A stretch of 64,000 nucleotides of DNA from Stromatinia cepivora (Eukaryota; Ascomycota; Leotiomycetes; Helotiales; Sclerotiniaceae). Both the position numbers and the translations under genes were made by a program. The stretch covers positions 1,054,001 through 1,118,000 of the forward strand of contig RCTD01000001.1 in the NCBI GenBank assembly GCA_014898415.1. Reading direction: 5' to 3'. Shown one piece after another: positions 35,675 to 48,316 of the stretch (its first letter is position 1; the number at the start of each line of letters is the position of its first letter). The notes under the pieces are model-generated. The model was not told where the DNA came from and searched no databases. It saw only the letters and a program-made list of their open reading frames with translations.

Positions 35675-37999
35675 ATGGACATTGACAATGTGTCGGAAGT
35701 TTCCCAGTACGTAAAAATACTGGATAGACAGCAGAAGGCTCTGAAAGCCGCCATGGCACGTCAAGGGCAGCGTCCCAGAGACATGAAACCTCGGCAGGAA
35801 CTCATCACTCAGTTTATGATATCGGTTTTGGCGCAGAAAATGATGCAACTTGGACCGCAAACGAACACCCAGTTGCATACCTCCTTCGTTCCCATTCCAT
35901 ATGAGCCATGTGTTACACCCCTTGGCGAGTTGAGGCCAATACACATCAGGAACCTGAGATTGGAAACCCATCATCGCGGCAGCTATCTTCTTGTCCGTGC
36001 ATTAACTCTTCCAAGTAGAATTACTGCGATTATGGCTATTGTTGAGGACAAAAACGGAGATGCCATACAGCTACAGCTCTATCAACAACCGGATGAGAAG
36101 TTTTGCCCTGCCACAAGTGTCATTTTGAAGAACGATACTTTCCTGATAAAGGAGCCTTATTTCAAGACTACAAGCGATGGCGGTTATGGTCTTCGGGTCG
36201 ACCATGTAAGCGATATAATCCGCCTTGATGAACATCACGATATGTTGCCAGAAAAATGGAAGCCAACAGTGTTGGACATTGGAAAGACTGCAGATGACTG
36301 GAAGCAAGAGGGTAATGTGGCTATGGGAAAAAATCACTATTGGGCGGCTATTCAGAGGTACTACACAGACTCCTCTATAGCAGGTGGAGAGTCATTTCGC
36401 TAACCCTTACCACTATAGTTATACGGCTGCTCTAAAATGTCATTCTTCTGCTGAAACTGCAAAGATAACCCGCCTGAATCGTGCACTGGCATATCTCAAA
36501 GATGGAAGCCTTGATGCGGCACTGGCTGACACGGAATGCATGATCTCTCCCACTGATGCATCAGAAAAAGCACTATATCGAGGAGGTCAAGCTTTATATG
36601 GGCTCGGAAGATTTTCCGAATGCCACGATATTTTGCAACATTTCTGCAGGAAATCTCCAAACGGCCCACTCGCTACCATGGAACTTAAGCGGGTTCGCAG
36701 TCGTTTATCAGAGCAGCAAAGTGGCATATACGACTTTAAGTCAATCTACAAGGAGATTTCAACAACTAGACCACCGCACCTAGATCATGCAACATTTGTA
36801 GGATCAATAGTCGTGAAGCCTTCTCCAGGTCGCGGGCTAGGATTTTTTACCACCAAAGCTGTTAAGGCGGGAGAACTTCTATTGTGTGAGAAAGCATTCG
36901 CCCATTGCTATACTGGAACTTCAGAGGACTCAGAGACCTTTTCGAAAACTACTCTTCTAATGAATGTGCATACGAATAAAATGACGGTTGGTACCCAAGC
37001 CGACCTCATCACAGCTATTGTACAGAAACTCTGGAAAAATCCATCCCTTATACCAGAGTTTAACGCGCTCTATCGTGGATCTTATAAGCTTGCAGAAAGA
37101 ACCGAGGTTGATGGGAAACCTGTCATTGACACGTAAGTTGTCATCTTGAAATAACTTGACAAGCACTAACATTACATTCACTCAATAGCTTTCTGGTTGA
37201 ACAAATCATAGCTCTCAATGTCTTCGGATGCCCTATCTCTTCCTACGAGGACCATTCAACAGCCTCCAAAGAGGATGATAAGCACCATTCATGCGGTATT
37301 TGGCTCATGGCTTCAAAGATCAATCACTCATGCCTTAGCAACGCCCGCCGTAGCTTCATGGGCGATCTACAACTTGTACGCGCCACACGTGATATACCTG
37401 CGAACACGGAAATAACCTTCTGGTACAAGATGCCCACAGGCGAGAGCGATGAAATGAAGAAGGAATTGAAAACTTGGGGATTTCAATGCAAATGTATTAT
37501 CTGCCTCGATTCGGAAGCAACACCAAAAAATCAGGCCAGATTGAGAAAGAAGTTACTGGGGGATTTGAAGGTGGCTCTGAGTGCGTGTGATGTTGATACA
37601 GCTAAAGCTGAGCGTTTGTTAAATGCTCTTGAGAGAACATACAAGCATCCAGCGACCGACGTCCCACGATTAGCATTGCGAGAACCATATTTCAAGCTAG
37701 GCGGTATATACTCCAAGCAGGGAATGGTAGGCAAAGCCGTGTCAATGACATTGAAAGCATTGGGTTCCATTGGCTTCGTGATCAAGAATGCAAGCCTGCC
37801 TGCACTACCCGGCAAACCTTTTGAGATTGAGAAATTGGGGATGGCCATGCCCGGAGTGATCGAAGCGTGGATTTATCTCTGCAAGGCTTATTCCGCCTTC
37901 GCGCCTCAGCATTTTCAGCAAGCTAGGGATTGTGCGAAACTGGCGTATAGGATTTGTATTGGGGAAGATGACACGTTTAAACAGATGTATGATGTTTAG
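35675..37999 (+). CDS. TPR and SET domain protein (SMYD-like methyltransferase family)
   Basis: The exons are 35675..36357, 36419..37132 and 37189..37999, giving 735 residues. The N-terminal ~200 residues are a conserved fungal region of unknown role. TPR-like helices follow (ADDWKQEGNVAMGKNHYWAAIQSYTAALK...RLNRALAYLKDGSLDAALADTECM...KALYRGGQALYGLGRFSECHDIL). The split SET domain begins at KPSPGRGLGFFTTKAVKAGELLLCEKAFA and resumes with CGIWLMASKINHSCLSNARRSFMGDLQLVRATRDIPANTEITFWY. The post-SET cysteines are in FQCKCIICLDSE. The S-adenosylmethionine/catalytic motif INHSC is intact, so activity as a protein lysine methyltransferase is plausible, but the substrate is unknown. There is no MYND finger. 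The intron borders fall inside the TPR block and between the SET halves. Confidence 0.88.
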
Positions 38000-38912
38000 G
38001 TAGAGAAGAGTCTACGGCGTTTTTTAAAATCGGGTCGGAAAGTATTTGGCAACGATGAATACCGTAAAGACTGTACTGTACCACAGATATTGAAGAAAGA
38101 GTTTCACATATCATTTTGTTGGGTCAATCTCAAATGTGTATACTTGGCGCGCGGTTGAAGCGCCTTCTCAGAACCGTTGTTCTGTTGGCCTCAACACATA
38201 AACCGCCTCTATATCTAAGCTCTAGTACAATCATCAAGCCAACTCTTGATTAACTAATAAATTACAGTTAAAGGTGCTGCTGTTACACACAGTGAAATTC
38301 CTCCGCAGCTTTAACATCTCAGGTTGCAATACACAAAGTTCGAGTCTCAAAGTTGCGACTTTGGAACCTTCATGCATGAATCCTCGACCATGAATAGGAC
38401 ATTGAAAATGTCGTTTGCTTTTGCGGACTGTGAGAGTGTAGCTATTCGATGTTTGGAGTTGTGTTGGATATTGAAGGTGCTGTTATGGGTCGGGAGGATG
38501 TTTGAGGACTTTCCCTGGTCATATCATGAGACCTCATTCCTTTCCTTGACCGCTCGATCAAGTTTCTTGATAGGAGTGACAGGCAAGATAAATAAGGGAC
38601 CACGAGTTTGAAATGAGTGGTCGAGGTCACTGGTTATTCGGCCGTTTGGCTGCTACGATGTTTGTACTCCCACAATATTCTGCGTCCTTCCTACCGATTA
38701 CCATTTCATCCATCCCTTTACTTTCCCCTCCATTTCTCCAAATTTATGTCTGTATGCAAAAGTTAATATTCGTAACTATCTGCGTTTCGATTGGATTGGA
38801 TTACGCCTCAGTTAAGCCAATTATATATTTTTGGAGAAGAATTCGAGGAAACAGCTCGAGTACACTTAATTTCTACCGCTTTTTTCTCCTACTATTGCAC
38901 ACCTGCCTCAAA
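38000..38912. other. Intergenic, possible leader of the small GPI-type gene
   Basis: No independent gene is supported. The open frame of the next gene extends upstream to an ATG at 38613, but that extension lacks the features of a mature N-terminus. Confidence 0.4.
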
Positions 38913-39320
38913 ATGCATTTTCTCTTCCTATTCCTCTTCATCTCCCTCTCCTCATCCCTCCAAATTGCACCTACTGAGAGTATTACTCCAACCACTCCAA
39001 CAACCCAAGTAACCCAAACAACCCAAATAACAAAAAATACCAAAACCCCAAATACAAATCCAACCGACATTATCACATCTCCAACAACCTCCCAACCCAT
39101 AATCTCTCACCACCCCTCTCAAACCAACACACCCCAAAACTCCACCTCCAAAATACTCCTACCACTTACACCCACCACATCCTCTCCCAGCGCGCTAGAG
39201 TCCGATTGGGATAGGATAACTAATTGGTTTAGTGGGAGTGGTACTTCTTCAATTCATTCTGGGGGTCAGGGGTGGAGGGGATGGGGTATTGTTATTGGGG
39301 TTGTGGTGGCGTTGTTGTGA
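38913..39320 (+). CDS. Small Thr/Pro-rich secreted protein, predicted GPI-anchored
   Basis: A single-exon frame of 135 residues. The ATG at 38913 gives a clean signal peptide (MHFLFLFLFISLSSSLQIA). A ~75-residue Thr/Pro/Ser/Asn-rich segment suited to O-glycosylation follows, then a short region with DWDRITNWFSGSG. The C-terminal tail SGGQGWRGWGIVIGVVVALL ends in a hydrophobic stretch, as GPI-attachment signals do. I recognise no family. The in-frame ATG at 38613 would give 235 residues but places the signal-like stretch internally, so the shorter form is preferred. The Thr-rich part is encoded by an ACC/CCAA-rich low-complexity DNA tract, so a chance frame is possible. Confidence 0.45.
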   Translation: MHFLFLFLFISLSSSLQIAPTESITPTTPTTQVTQTTQITKNTKTPNTNPTDIITSPTTSQPIISHHPSQTNTPQNSTSKILLPLTPTTSSPSALESDWDRITNWFSGSGTSSIHSGGQGWRGWGIVIGVVVALL

Positions 39321-39457
39321 TGTTGATAGGATGTGAATTTGTACAAGGGGTAAGAGTGAAAGGATGGTAGTGATGCTTAAATAGTCATTTTCTATATAAT
39401 TTTATCTACGTATCTAGTAATCAAATCATCTACAATCCACCCTCCAATTCATCTATT

Positions 39458-39570
39458 CATCCATCCATCCATCCATCCATCCATCCATCCATCCATCCAT
39501 CCATCCATCCATCCATCCATCCATCCATCCATCCATCCATCCATCCATCCATCCATCCATCCATCCATCC
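39458..39570. repeat. (CATC)n microsatellite, about 28 units
   Basis: An essentially perfect array of CATC/CCAT units over ~113 bp. It creates an artificial Met-Asp-Gly-Trp frame on the minus strand. It is likely polymorphic in length between strains. Confidence 0.97.
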
Positions 39571-39589
39571 AACAATAATTCCGATCCAC

Positions 39590-39615
39590 AAACCAACCAA
39601 CCAACCAACCAACCA
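39590..39615. repeat. (AACC)n microsatellite
   Basis: A short perfect AACC array 20 bp after the CATC array. Confidence 0.9.
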
Positions 39616-40036
39616 CCAAAAAACGATCCTCACATACTAGGTAATTTATACAGAAATCCAAATAAAGAATATACTATACATACACCTCCCTATATATATA
39701 AAGTTATAAAGGTTATAAACCCCAAATGCTGATCCAACCCATCAATTCCAATAAATATCTACCTTCCCACTTCATGCCTCTCTCCTCGTATCTCATCCAT
39801 CCATCGGTTCTTTCCAATACCCCTATATAAAATATATATAATAGCCTAGGTACTTGACTTCATCATTCTCATCATATCAATCACATCAATCACATCAATC
39901 ACACAGAGTCCTTCTCCATCCATCCTACTTATCCGCAAGACTTACATGAACAACTTTCCCACCCTATGTAACTAATTCATCACATCATCCAAGTCCGGTA
40001 AAATATTCTAAATCTGGGGTTTTTTTTGCTCTCAAG

Positions 40037-40069
40037 ATACTGTACTGTGAGATAAGTACAGTACAGTAT
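40037..40069. other. Perfect 12-bp inverted repeat, 9-nt loop
   Basis: ATACTGTACTGT (40037-40048) and ACAGTACAGTAT (40058-40069) are exact reverse complements around GAGATAAGT. It lies about 350 bp downstream of the PAQR gene stop, so it may be in its 3' UTR or terminator region. Function unknown. Confidence 0.6.
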
Positions 40070-40417
40070 GGAGGAGGAATGAGAATGAGATTAACGATAG
40101 TGATGATTTCGGGTGTAGACAAGAGAGAGAGAGAGGTAGTGATAAATGAATGAATAAATAAATAAAGGGAGTTGTAGCACTAATCTCCCATTTTGTAAAT
40201 TTCCCACCTGCATGTTTTTTAAACGTATTTCCTAGGAAAGGTTCTTTTTCTATCTCTTCTATTCTACTCTACTCTGTTCTAATGCAATGCAAATGAAACT
40301 GCAATATCATCCAAAAAAACCCAACGCCTCATCATGCCCAGCCCATCCCAACCCAATTAAAAAGACAAATGTAACATCACAGAACTTTTGACCCTTCCAC
40401 GATGACCAAGTAATGAA

Positions 40418-41972
40418 TCAATACATCGTGCAACCATTTTCGGCTCTGGCGAATGCATTTGCGAAGAATTCCTGCATCGCGACGTAATGGAAGAGGATCC
40501 CCCCCAAGACCGCGAAATGCCAGAGATTATGACTACCCCCGATGTAATCAAAAGCGCCTGGACACCATCGTTCAGGCACTTGACTAGCATAAACGAATGC
40601 GCCTACTAAATAGACAGTGATACTCTTGGCAAGAGGGGCGTAAAATTCTGCTGCCCATGCTCCACCACGAGTAAGATTAAGTTGAAGGGCAGGGACAAAA
40701 CCAGTTGCGCCGAGACTGACGTAGAAGGCCACGCGTGCCCAAGCCATATCTTGTCGGTTGAAGGTTGGATGCCAAGGAAGAATAACGCCTCCTACACCAA
40801 GGGCAGCAGTCACGCCCATGTATAGCCAACGACTTACAGGTTCACAGTAGAAAGCTGTATAATCGGCTGTCATGATAGAAGCAGCGATGAGTAATGAGAT
40901 GCCGGTATAATCAACACAAGCGAACCTTTCCAGGAGTGTTTGGTCAGCTACGCTGTTCATTGTATGCCACATTGTACTACAGACTAGGCATTTGCAAGCA
41001 GCAAAGAAGAAGCATGCCGCAATGACGACATCGGCTTTCGTACTCAAGGAAAATGCGTGGCTGGAAGGGTAGAAGTAAAATGCGATCGATAGAACAATGA
41101 GCAAGCCGATTGCATGTGACCAAATATTCACTGTTTCGTTTGATAATCCGAACATCGACTGGATGCATTCCACCTTTGATTCAGAAAAGCGGTAACCTTC
41201 GACGATATGTGGGTTGACACGCCATGGAGTGGGCAAGTCTTCGTATCTGATGAGTCCGTGTTTCTTCGCTCGAGCAATCGCATTTTCGATATGTTCTTCC
41301 ACCGTCCCGGCTGCCTTCTTCGCTCTTTCGAAACCTTCATCGACCACTTCTCTAGCTTTTTCCAATCCTTCATCTACAATTTTGCGCCCCTCATCCATCA
41401 AACTTTCCGCTGTACCCCTTAAACCCTTCTCCTTTACTTTACAAGCTCTTGCTTCGAACTCTGATAGAATCCCTTCTAACAACCCAATGCCTGTATGAAC
41501 CTTCTCGTGTAATGTTTCGTGCGCTGCTAAAGCATCTTGATATCTCGATTCAACAGTTTCAACCATAATCCTCGCCCTCCTTTTCGTAGCCCCTATTACC
41601 TCCCCAGAGACCTGCGAACATCTCATCCTTACAGCCTGTAACGTCGCATATGACCATGAAATACTCGAATCGAAAGTAAGGTTTCCATATTTCTCAATGA
41701 AATCTAATCTGCGCTCGAGTTCCGACAGGAATATATCGACCTTTCTCTCCATTAGACTCTATGCGCCACAACACAAATGTCACCTGGAAAAATACCTTAA
41801 GCATCAGACCTTCCTCGCCATCCATCAGTTGTTCGCTGCTCGTTCGTTTCGGGTGAAAGGAGGAATGGCGTCTCCTGTTTAGGGGTTTGGTATCTTCTCT
41901 CCCTGACGCCATCGTACTGGTGGTAACATCTTCATAGGACTCCACCGTCAAAGAAGAAGCTGCGCAAACCAT
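40418..41972 (-). CDS. PAQR/haemolysin-III family membrane receptor, Izh3-like
   Basis: The exons are 41796..41972 and 40418..41740, giving 499 residues. The N-terminal ~230 residues are cytosolic and helical: a leader, then SELERRLDFIEKYG, and a long charged coiled-coil-like segment (ESRYQDALAAHETLHEKV...KIVDEGLEKAREVVDEGFERAKKAAG). The C-terminal half has seven hydrophobic segments with the PAQR pattern. This includes YRFSESKVECIQSMFGLSNETVNIWSH, STMWHTMNSV and FERFACVDYTGISLLIAAS-like sequence (as LLERFACVDYTG). At the end GSHNLWHFAVLGGILFHYVAM carries the zinc-binding HxxxH. Yeast Izh proteins affect zinc and sterol homeostasis. The 55-bp intron uses a CTAAT branch and AAG acceptor, so the ATG at 41752 is intronic. 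The neighbouring CYP51 gene also concerns sterols, but co-regulation is not shown. Confidence 0.88.
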
Positions 41973-43211
41973 GGTTCGTATATATTTTGGGTTCACACAC
42001 AAGATTGGTTGTATGTGAAACGAATTGCCTTTTAGCCGTCAAGGTACCATAGAAAGCTGTGGTATAGTATTCCATAGAATTTTAAAGAAGTGATGCAGCG
42101 GGGGGGACGGTGGCGGCAACAAAAGAAATATAGGGGAAATTATAGGAACGAGATAGACGGATTGAAAGAGTAAAATAGGAAAGTAGATAGTGAAGAAGAA
42201 GTCCGGTAGCACGAGAGGACAATATGTAAATCAATTGGATCGGACATGCAGACTTAAACCGAGGGGCACAAGTCTCCCAAGTATCTTAGTACCTTTAGTA
42301 AGAATAATCCCAAAGCGGAAACCCTTAGAGTCCACCGAAATTGTTGGGCACCAGCAAAACTTCTTTGGGGAAAGTTTTTTTTAATTGATTAAGGACTTAC
42401 TTGTATTGGTTGATTTATTATTAGTCCTGTATATAACCTGGGCAAAGAGTATTATTGTACTGGGTGCTAAGATCTTTTATATTGCCGATATTCCGTGAGG
42501 GAAGAAACAATAAAAGAAGCCCAAAATGAATGTGAGAGAAAAGATGCTTTGCGTAATGCATTCAGCCTTATCGCAATCGCCATTTCACTGAAACATTTCC
42601 CAATCAATCATCAGAGGCAAATGCAGGGAAACGTTACACGCAATATTTTACATGTGTTTCCAAGGTTCTACTTGTACGGAGTACTCTTTGTACATATTAA
42701 CAGCCAGCCACCCCCAACTTGCTTTCCGAAGAAGAGTTCCCCACATTGTTTGTTTGCATCATTTTGCACCACTTCCGTCACTTCCGTCATTTCCGTCACT
42801 TCCGTCAGTTCCCCATTCCGTTATTGTATTAAAAAGTATTATTGCCTGAAGCAGTTTTATAACTTTCAATAATTACAACTGAATCTTATTATCCATCTGA
42901 AGCTTCGAATTATCCCGGTAATGATGATGCTGTTTCTCCAATCATTACTCGTGCCGCCAGAAAGTCTGCCACTCTCCACTTATATGTGGGCCACTATTCT
43001 CCTTGTAGTTTACGGTATGTGCTTAACAGTCTGGCCGCACGAGTACCTACATGACAAGACTCTAATAGACAAGGGGATATCTTTGAAATCAAATGAAAAA
43101 ACCTTCCTCTATGAAGTCAGGTGTATTAAATATTTCTACTAGGATCAAACCTTAAAAACTCCACGCAATGCCGTGCCATCATTGTTACTCGTCCTCCATT
43201 AATCCATTCAT
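41973..43211. other. Intergenic: PAQR promoter and CYP51 3' flank
   Basis: No gene is supported. It contains a 9-bp minisatellite (42772-42807), an exact TACGGAGTA at 42675-42683, and a small open frame at 42921..43142 without recognisable features. Confidence 0.45.
42772..42807. repeat. 9-bp minisatellite, four units
   Basis: Four consecutive copies of YTTCCGTCA (units at 42772, 42781, 42790, 42799), with one C/T difference. Confidence 0.9.
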
Positions 43212-44890
<1,679 letters not shown>

Positions 44891-45581
44891 ATTGACACGC
44901 GTATATATTTCCGGCACACGGAGAGCGTGTATACAGGTAATAGAAAGAAAGTTGTGAAGACTTATCCTTAACAATTGCGAATGTCGACAAATTTAAATGG
45001 GATATTTCTTCAATAGGAGACACAGGGGTACCTTCACCTTAGTTTAATTTGAACCATATTGATTGGTCACACGCGATTTCGTGTTCGTACCTTAAATTCT
45101 CGCTTAAGGAAATCCGCTAAAGAATGGCTGAAGTAGTTCTAGATAGGTAAAGTGTAGATATTGATGCTATCGTACGAGCAATAAAATCATAGATATAACA
45201 GACCACTAATAATCGAAACATTATTGGTATATTTGGTATGATGACATGATGAACCAATACAATGAGTATGCCGCTATCTCTAATTGGCCATTCTTATTGT
45301 GAGATCTACTTCATGTATTGATAGCTAGTATTTCGAGTCACTGGTAGCGGTCAGAGTATATCACCAAAGCCAACCTTTTGAATCTCCCAAACGACTTGTT
45401 CACATTCCGAAAAAAACATTCAGACGTGAATACACTCTCAAAACAGCACTTTGAATGCCCCAATTGATTAATAGCAGTGGAAATCGAACTACATATATCT
45501 ACACAGAAGCCAATTCCCTCTTGCGCCAATCCGCATGTAAATCCCCATGCCATTAAAAAAGCCCCACTAAATACCAAAGCT
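44891..45581. promoter_or_regulatory. CYP51 promoter region and DGAT2 3' flank
   Basis: 691 bp. It includes a minus-strand CCAAT at about 45061-45065 next to GTGTGAC, a layout that loosely resembles sterol-gene promoters. This is suggestive only. No gene is seen. Confidence 0.35.
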
Positions 45582-47338
45582 TCATTCAAGTAGTTGGAGC
45601 TCACTCTTTCTATTCGGCGCAAAATCATCCTTCCACAAGTCCCACAACCTCTCAAGCTCCGTCACATACTCCTCATGAACACGATCAATGTCCTTTTGCT
45701 CCGGGGTTTTGGATTGAACTACCTTGATGGGTCGCCCGACGACAATATTCAATGGCCTTCGGTATGGCATAAGGCCGACATCGTAATTGAAAACACCTCT
45801 AGCATGAAAGAGCGGTATGGTGAAGCCCATTAACTTCTTAACAAGCAATTGAAATTTGTGAATCCTTGGGTGTGAATCAGCTGAGAATTGATCATAAAGA
45901 TCATTCTCGCCAAATGCCAGAACAGGGACTAAGTCCGCACCGGTTCGGATAGCCATCTTGACGAAGCCCTTACGACGCTTGAGGACTAATCTGAGACTGT
46001 ATGGTTGTGCATCCAGTGATTCAGCTGCGCCTCCTACGACAATAGTAATTGCGCGGCCCATGCCCTCCTGGTCATAATAGTCAGGATCTGGCCACAAATT
46101 TGATTGCTTGAACATACCTTGTTTGGCCCGCCCTTGGAAAGTAGATTCTCGCAAGATTCTTTCGATACAGACGCTAGACCCATTGCTAAAGCATATTCAC
46201 GGTAAAGCGGTATTCTGAAGTTGGTATCTAATGTGAGAAGTGTATTCTTGATACCTGGGAATAGCTGAGAAAATCCAAGGGCTTCAGTCGCGAAGGCCGC
46301 AAATGCCCCATGAGAGATGATACCGTGGGGATGATACCCGAATATGTACTTCCTCGTAGGTGGTAGCTCTTGAGTTCTGTGCAATCTAGCTGGAAAGTAA
46401 GATGCAAATAATGACCAAACGGGTAGCGATCGAAAGAAGTTCGAACGATGACTCAAAGTCCCGGATATCGAAGCCTTAGATGTCATGAGGTAAATCATAT
46501 ATGGAATCAATATTGGCCAGAAAAGGGGTATCGCGCATAGAAAGAAGAACGTTGATACACAAATGGCGATGCAAAGTGTATGAAACAGCACCACCAAGGT
46601 TTGAAGCCTGCGTTGAAGTGGAACATTCATGGGGGCCCATCGAATACCACTTGTGTGCCATCGTTGTCCAGCTTGCCTCCCACTGACTAGTTTCTCGTCT
46701 TTACGCTTCGGGACATCTTCGTGGTTCTTTCCAAATTGTTTCTCATAATCTTCTGACGGCTTCACACTGATGAGCTTACTACCATTTCGTTCACCGCGGA
46801 TCTTCTCAAAGATGGTAGTGTTACTCTCGTTATCATCCTGAGTGTCAGGCATTGTATCCCTATTCGAGCCGCGACCATTCTCACCCGTCCCATTGGATTT
46901 CTGCGAAGATGATTTTCGATGTCTGTGTCGAGGAGGGCTTTTCGGAGTATCGTCGAGGCCCTGGAATGTTAGCCTTTAGATCAAACATTGAATGCTCCTT
47001 CCAGCACAAACCGTAGCCGAGTACTCTCTTTTTGACTCCTGCCTATCAACCTTTGGCCTAGTTTCCTTGTTGTCTGTCGATTTTGCAGAATCCGTCGTAC
47101 CATTCACATCCATGATTCTTAAAACTGACACTTTATGCCTGGGGCCATTCCCGTCCGAACCATTCAAATTCGTAACCGTTTGCCCATTCACCTCATTTTC
47201 TTTATTTTCATCACTTCTATCATCTGGATATTCCGGTGTTTCCTCGGCAGCATCAGCGTAACTTTTGGGTGGAAGATTTAACTTTTCGCGTTCTTCTGGC
47301 AGAGCCGGCGTTGTTGTAATTGATGTTGATATCGACAT
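45582..47338 (-). CDS. dga1: Diacylglycerol O-acyltransferase, DGAT2 family
   Basis: The exons are 47012..47338, 46118..46960 and 45582..46067, giving 551 residues. DGAT2 enzymes make triacylglycerol from diacylglycerol and acyl-CoA at the ER/lipid droplet. The N-terminal ~220 residues are a long polar, probably disordered extension. Two adjacent hydrophobic segments lie at about 231-269 (LFHTLCIAICVSTFFFLCAIPLFWPILIPYMIYL). The catalytic YHPHG motif is at 318-322, followed by the FPGIK-containing LGFSQLFPGIKNTLLTLDTNF. Further marks are PLYREYALAMGLASVSKESCENLLSKGGPN, AITIVVGGAAESLDAQP, RKGFVKMAIRTGADLVPVLAFGENDLYDQF and RPLNIVVGRPIKV. The first intron has a GTTTGT donor, unusual but in frame. 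The extension is longer than in yeast Dga1. Confidence 0.93.
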
Positions 47339-48316
47339 TGGAATGAAGGCAGCACCGCGTCGAGAACCGTTAAAAATACAGATTTAAAAGTGTCAAAGGG
47401 CAGATTCAACCAAGTAATAGGATAGATACAAATAGCACAAGGAACTCCCGTTTGTGACACGCGGGATGCCGAATTTGCTTTTAAATACTAAATAGTCTCG
47501 TCTCGCATTGGCCCAGTTAACCAAAACTATGACGTGCCTTTTGCTACCGGGCGGGATTAAGAATATTGAAAAAGCTTTTGATTTGGCTGGTACACTAAAA
47601 TTGCAACGCCCCACTGATGGATGCTACAGTGCATTCATCCGTCATCCGTGCCTGAACTGGAATGCAGGGTATGAAGATTTTAATCTGTACGAATCGATTA
47701 ATCCCCTTGTTCCAAACCTTCTTTTCTTTTCCCAATATCTCTTTGCATGTCAATATCAATATCCTATACGAATTATGTAGAACCTGTACATTCGGGGTTT
47801 GAAATAGCATATTCTTCAATGATATATAAGAGGCTACTTCTCCTTTTTCTGCTGCAACTGAATACATTCACGTATGATCATTCTAAAACTTTGATTTATG
47901 AAACCCCAACCCCGCAAACATACGTTGAAATCGTAAACTGCTGTGATTCTGTGAGTGATTACAGCAAGAATATAAATACAAACATCATGCCTCCCTCAAA
48001 TGTCTTCCTACCAAAATATTTCCACCATAACGAAAGAAAGGAAACCCCGGGGTATGCCGGCACTGATAAAAAACCAGCCAACTTCTATGGAAAAATAGTG
48101 CTACCCTTTTTTTTTTTCGAAAGTCCCATCATTGACACCTCCCGAGATAAAACGCCTCCACCACTAAAAGAAGTGAAATTCGTGCAAAAGTTTCATAAAC
48201 CAAGCAAAGCGTATCGTGACCCATTTTCCGCTACTCAACGCCATGATATCTTTGTACACCAGAAGTGATTTTGGTATAGAACAGCTGCGTATACTTGCGT
48301 CCTGTGATGATTGTTG
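47339..48316. other. Intergenic: DGAT2 promoter and C2H2 gene 3' flank
   Basis: Contains one plus-strand open frame (47747..48268), described separately with low confidence. The rest holds no recognisable feature. Confidence 0.4.
47747..48268 (+). CDS. Hypothetical 173-residue open frame, doubtful
   Basis: It begins with ATG and has one hydrophobic stretch near residues 30-40 (RLLLLFLLQL). The rest is polar with no motif I know, and it includes an FFFF run from a T-tract. It is not opposed by another gene and converges with the C2H2 factor gene (49 bp between the ends). The length is somewhat above chance for AT-rich DNA, but codon choice and composition give no positive support. Confidence 0.18.
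   Translation: MSISISYTNYVEPVHSGFEIAYSSMIYKRLLLLFLLQLNTFTYDHSKTLIYETPTPQTYVEIVNCCDSVSDYSKNINTNIMPPSNVFLPKYFHHNERKETPGYAGTDKKPANFYGKIVLPFFFFESPIIDTSRDKTPPPLKEVKFVQKFHKPSKAYRDPFSATQRHDIFVHQK

Larger units (their letters stand above)
39321..40417. other. Intergenic, dense in microsatellites
   Basis: Contains the long CATC array and the CCAA array listed separately, the 12-bp hairpin at 40037-40069, GA-rich repeats (40122-40136) and an AATA-type repeat (40146-40168). No gene is supported. Confidence 0.55.

Noticed and set aside
36384..36418. ATG at about 36384 as a separate gene start within the TPR-SET locus
   Set aside because: It lies in a 61-bp intron; splicing joins the TPR helices in frame and makes one 735-residue protein.
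39449..39661. Minus-strand open frame coding tandem Met-Asp-Gly-Trp repeats
   Set aside because: It is simply the translation of the CATC microsatellite.
41742..41752. ATG at 41752 as the start of the PAQR gene
   Set aside because: It falls inside a good 55-bp intron (GTATTT donor, CTAAT branch, AAG acceptor), and an upstream exon with ATG continues the frame.
42921..43142. Small hydrophobic 73-codon frame
   Set aside because: Short, no conserved features, and lies in the 3' flank of CYP51 on the opposite strand.
45338..45655. Minus-strand frame overlapping the end of DGAT2
   Set aside because: Out of frame with the DGAT2 C-terminus and without any motif; an overlap shadow plus 3' flank.
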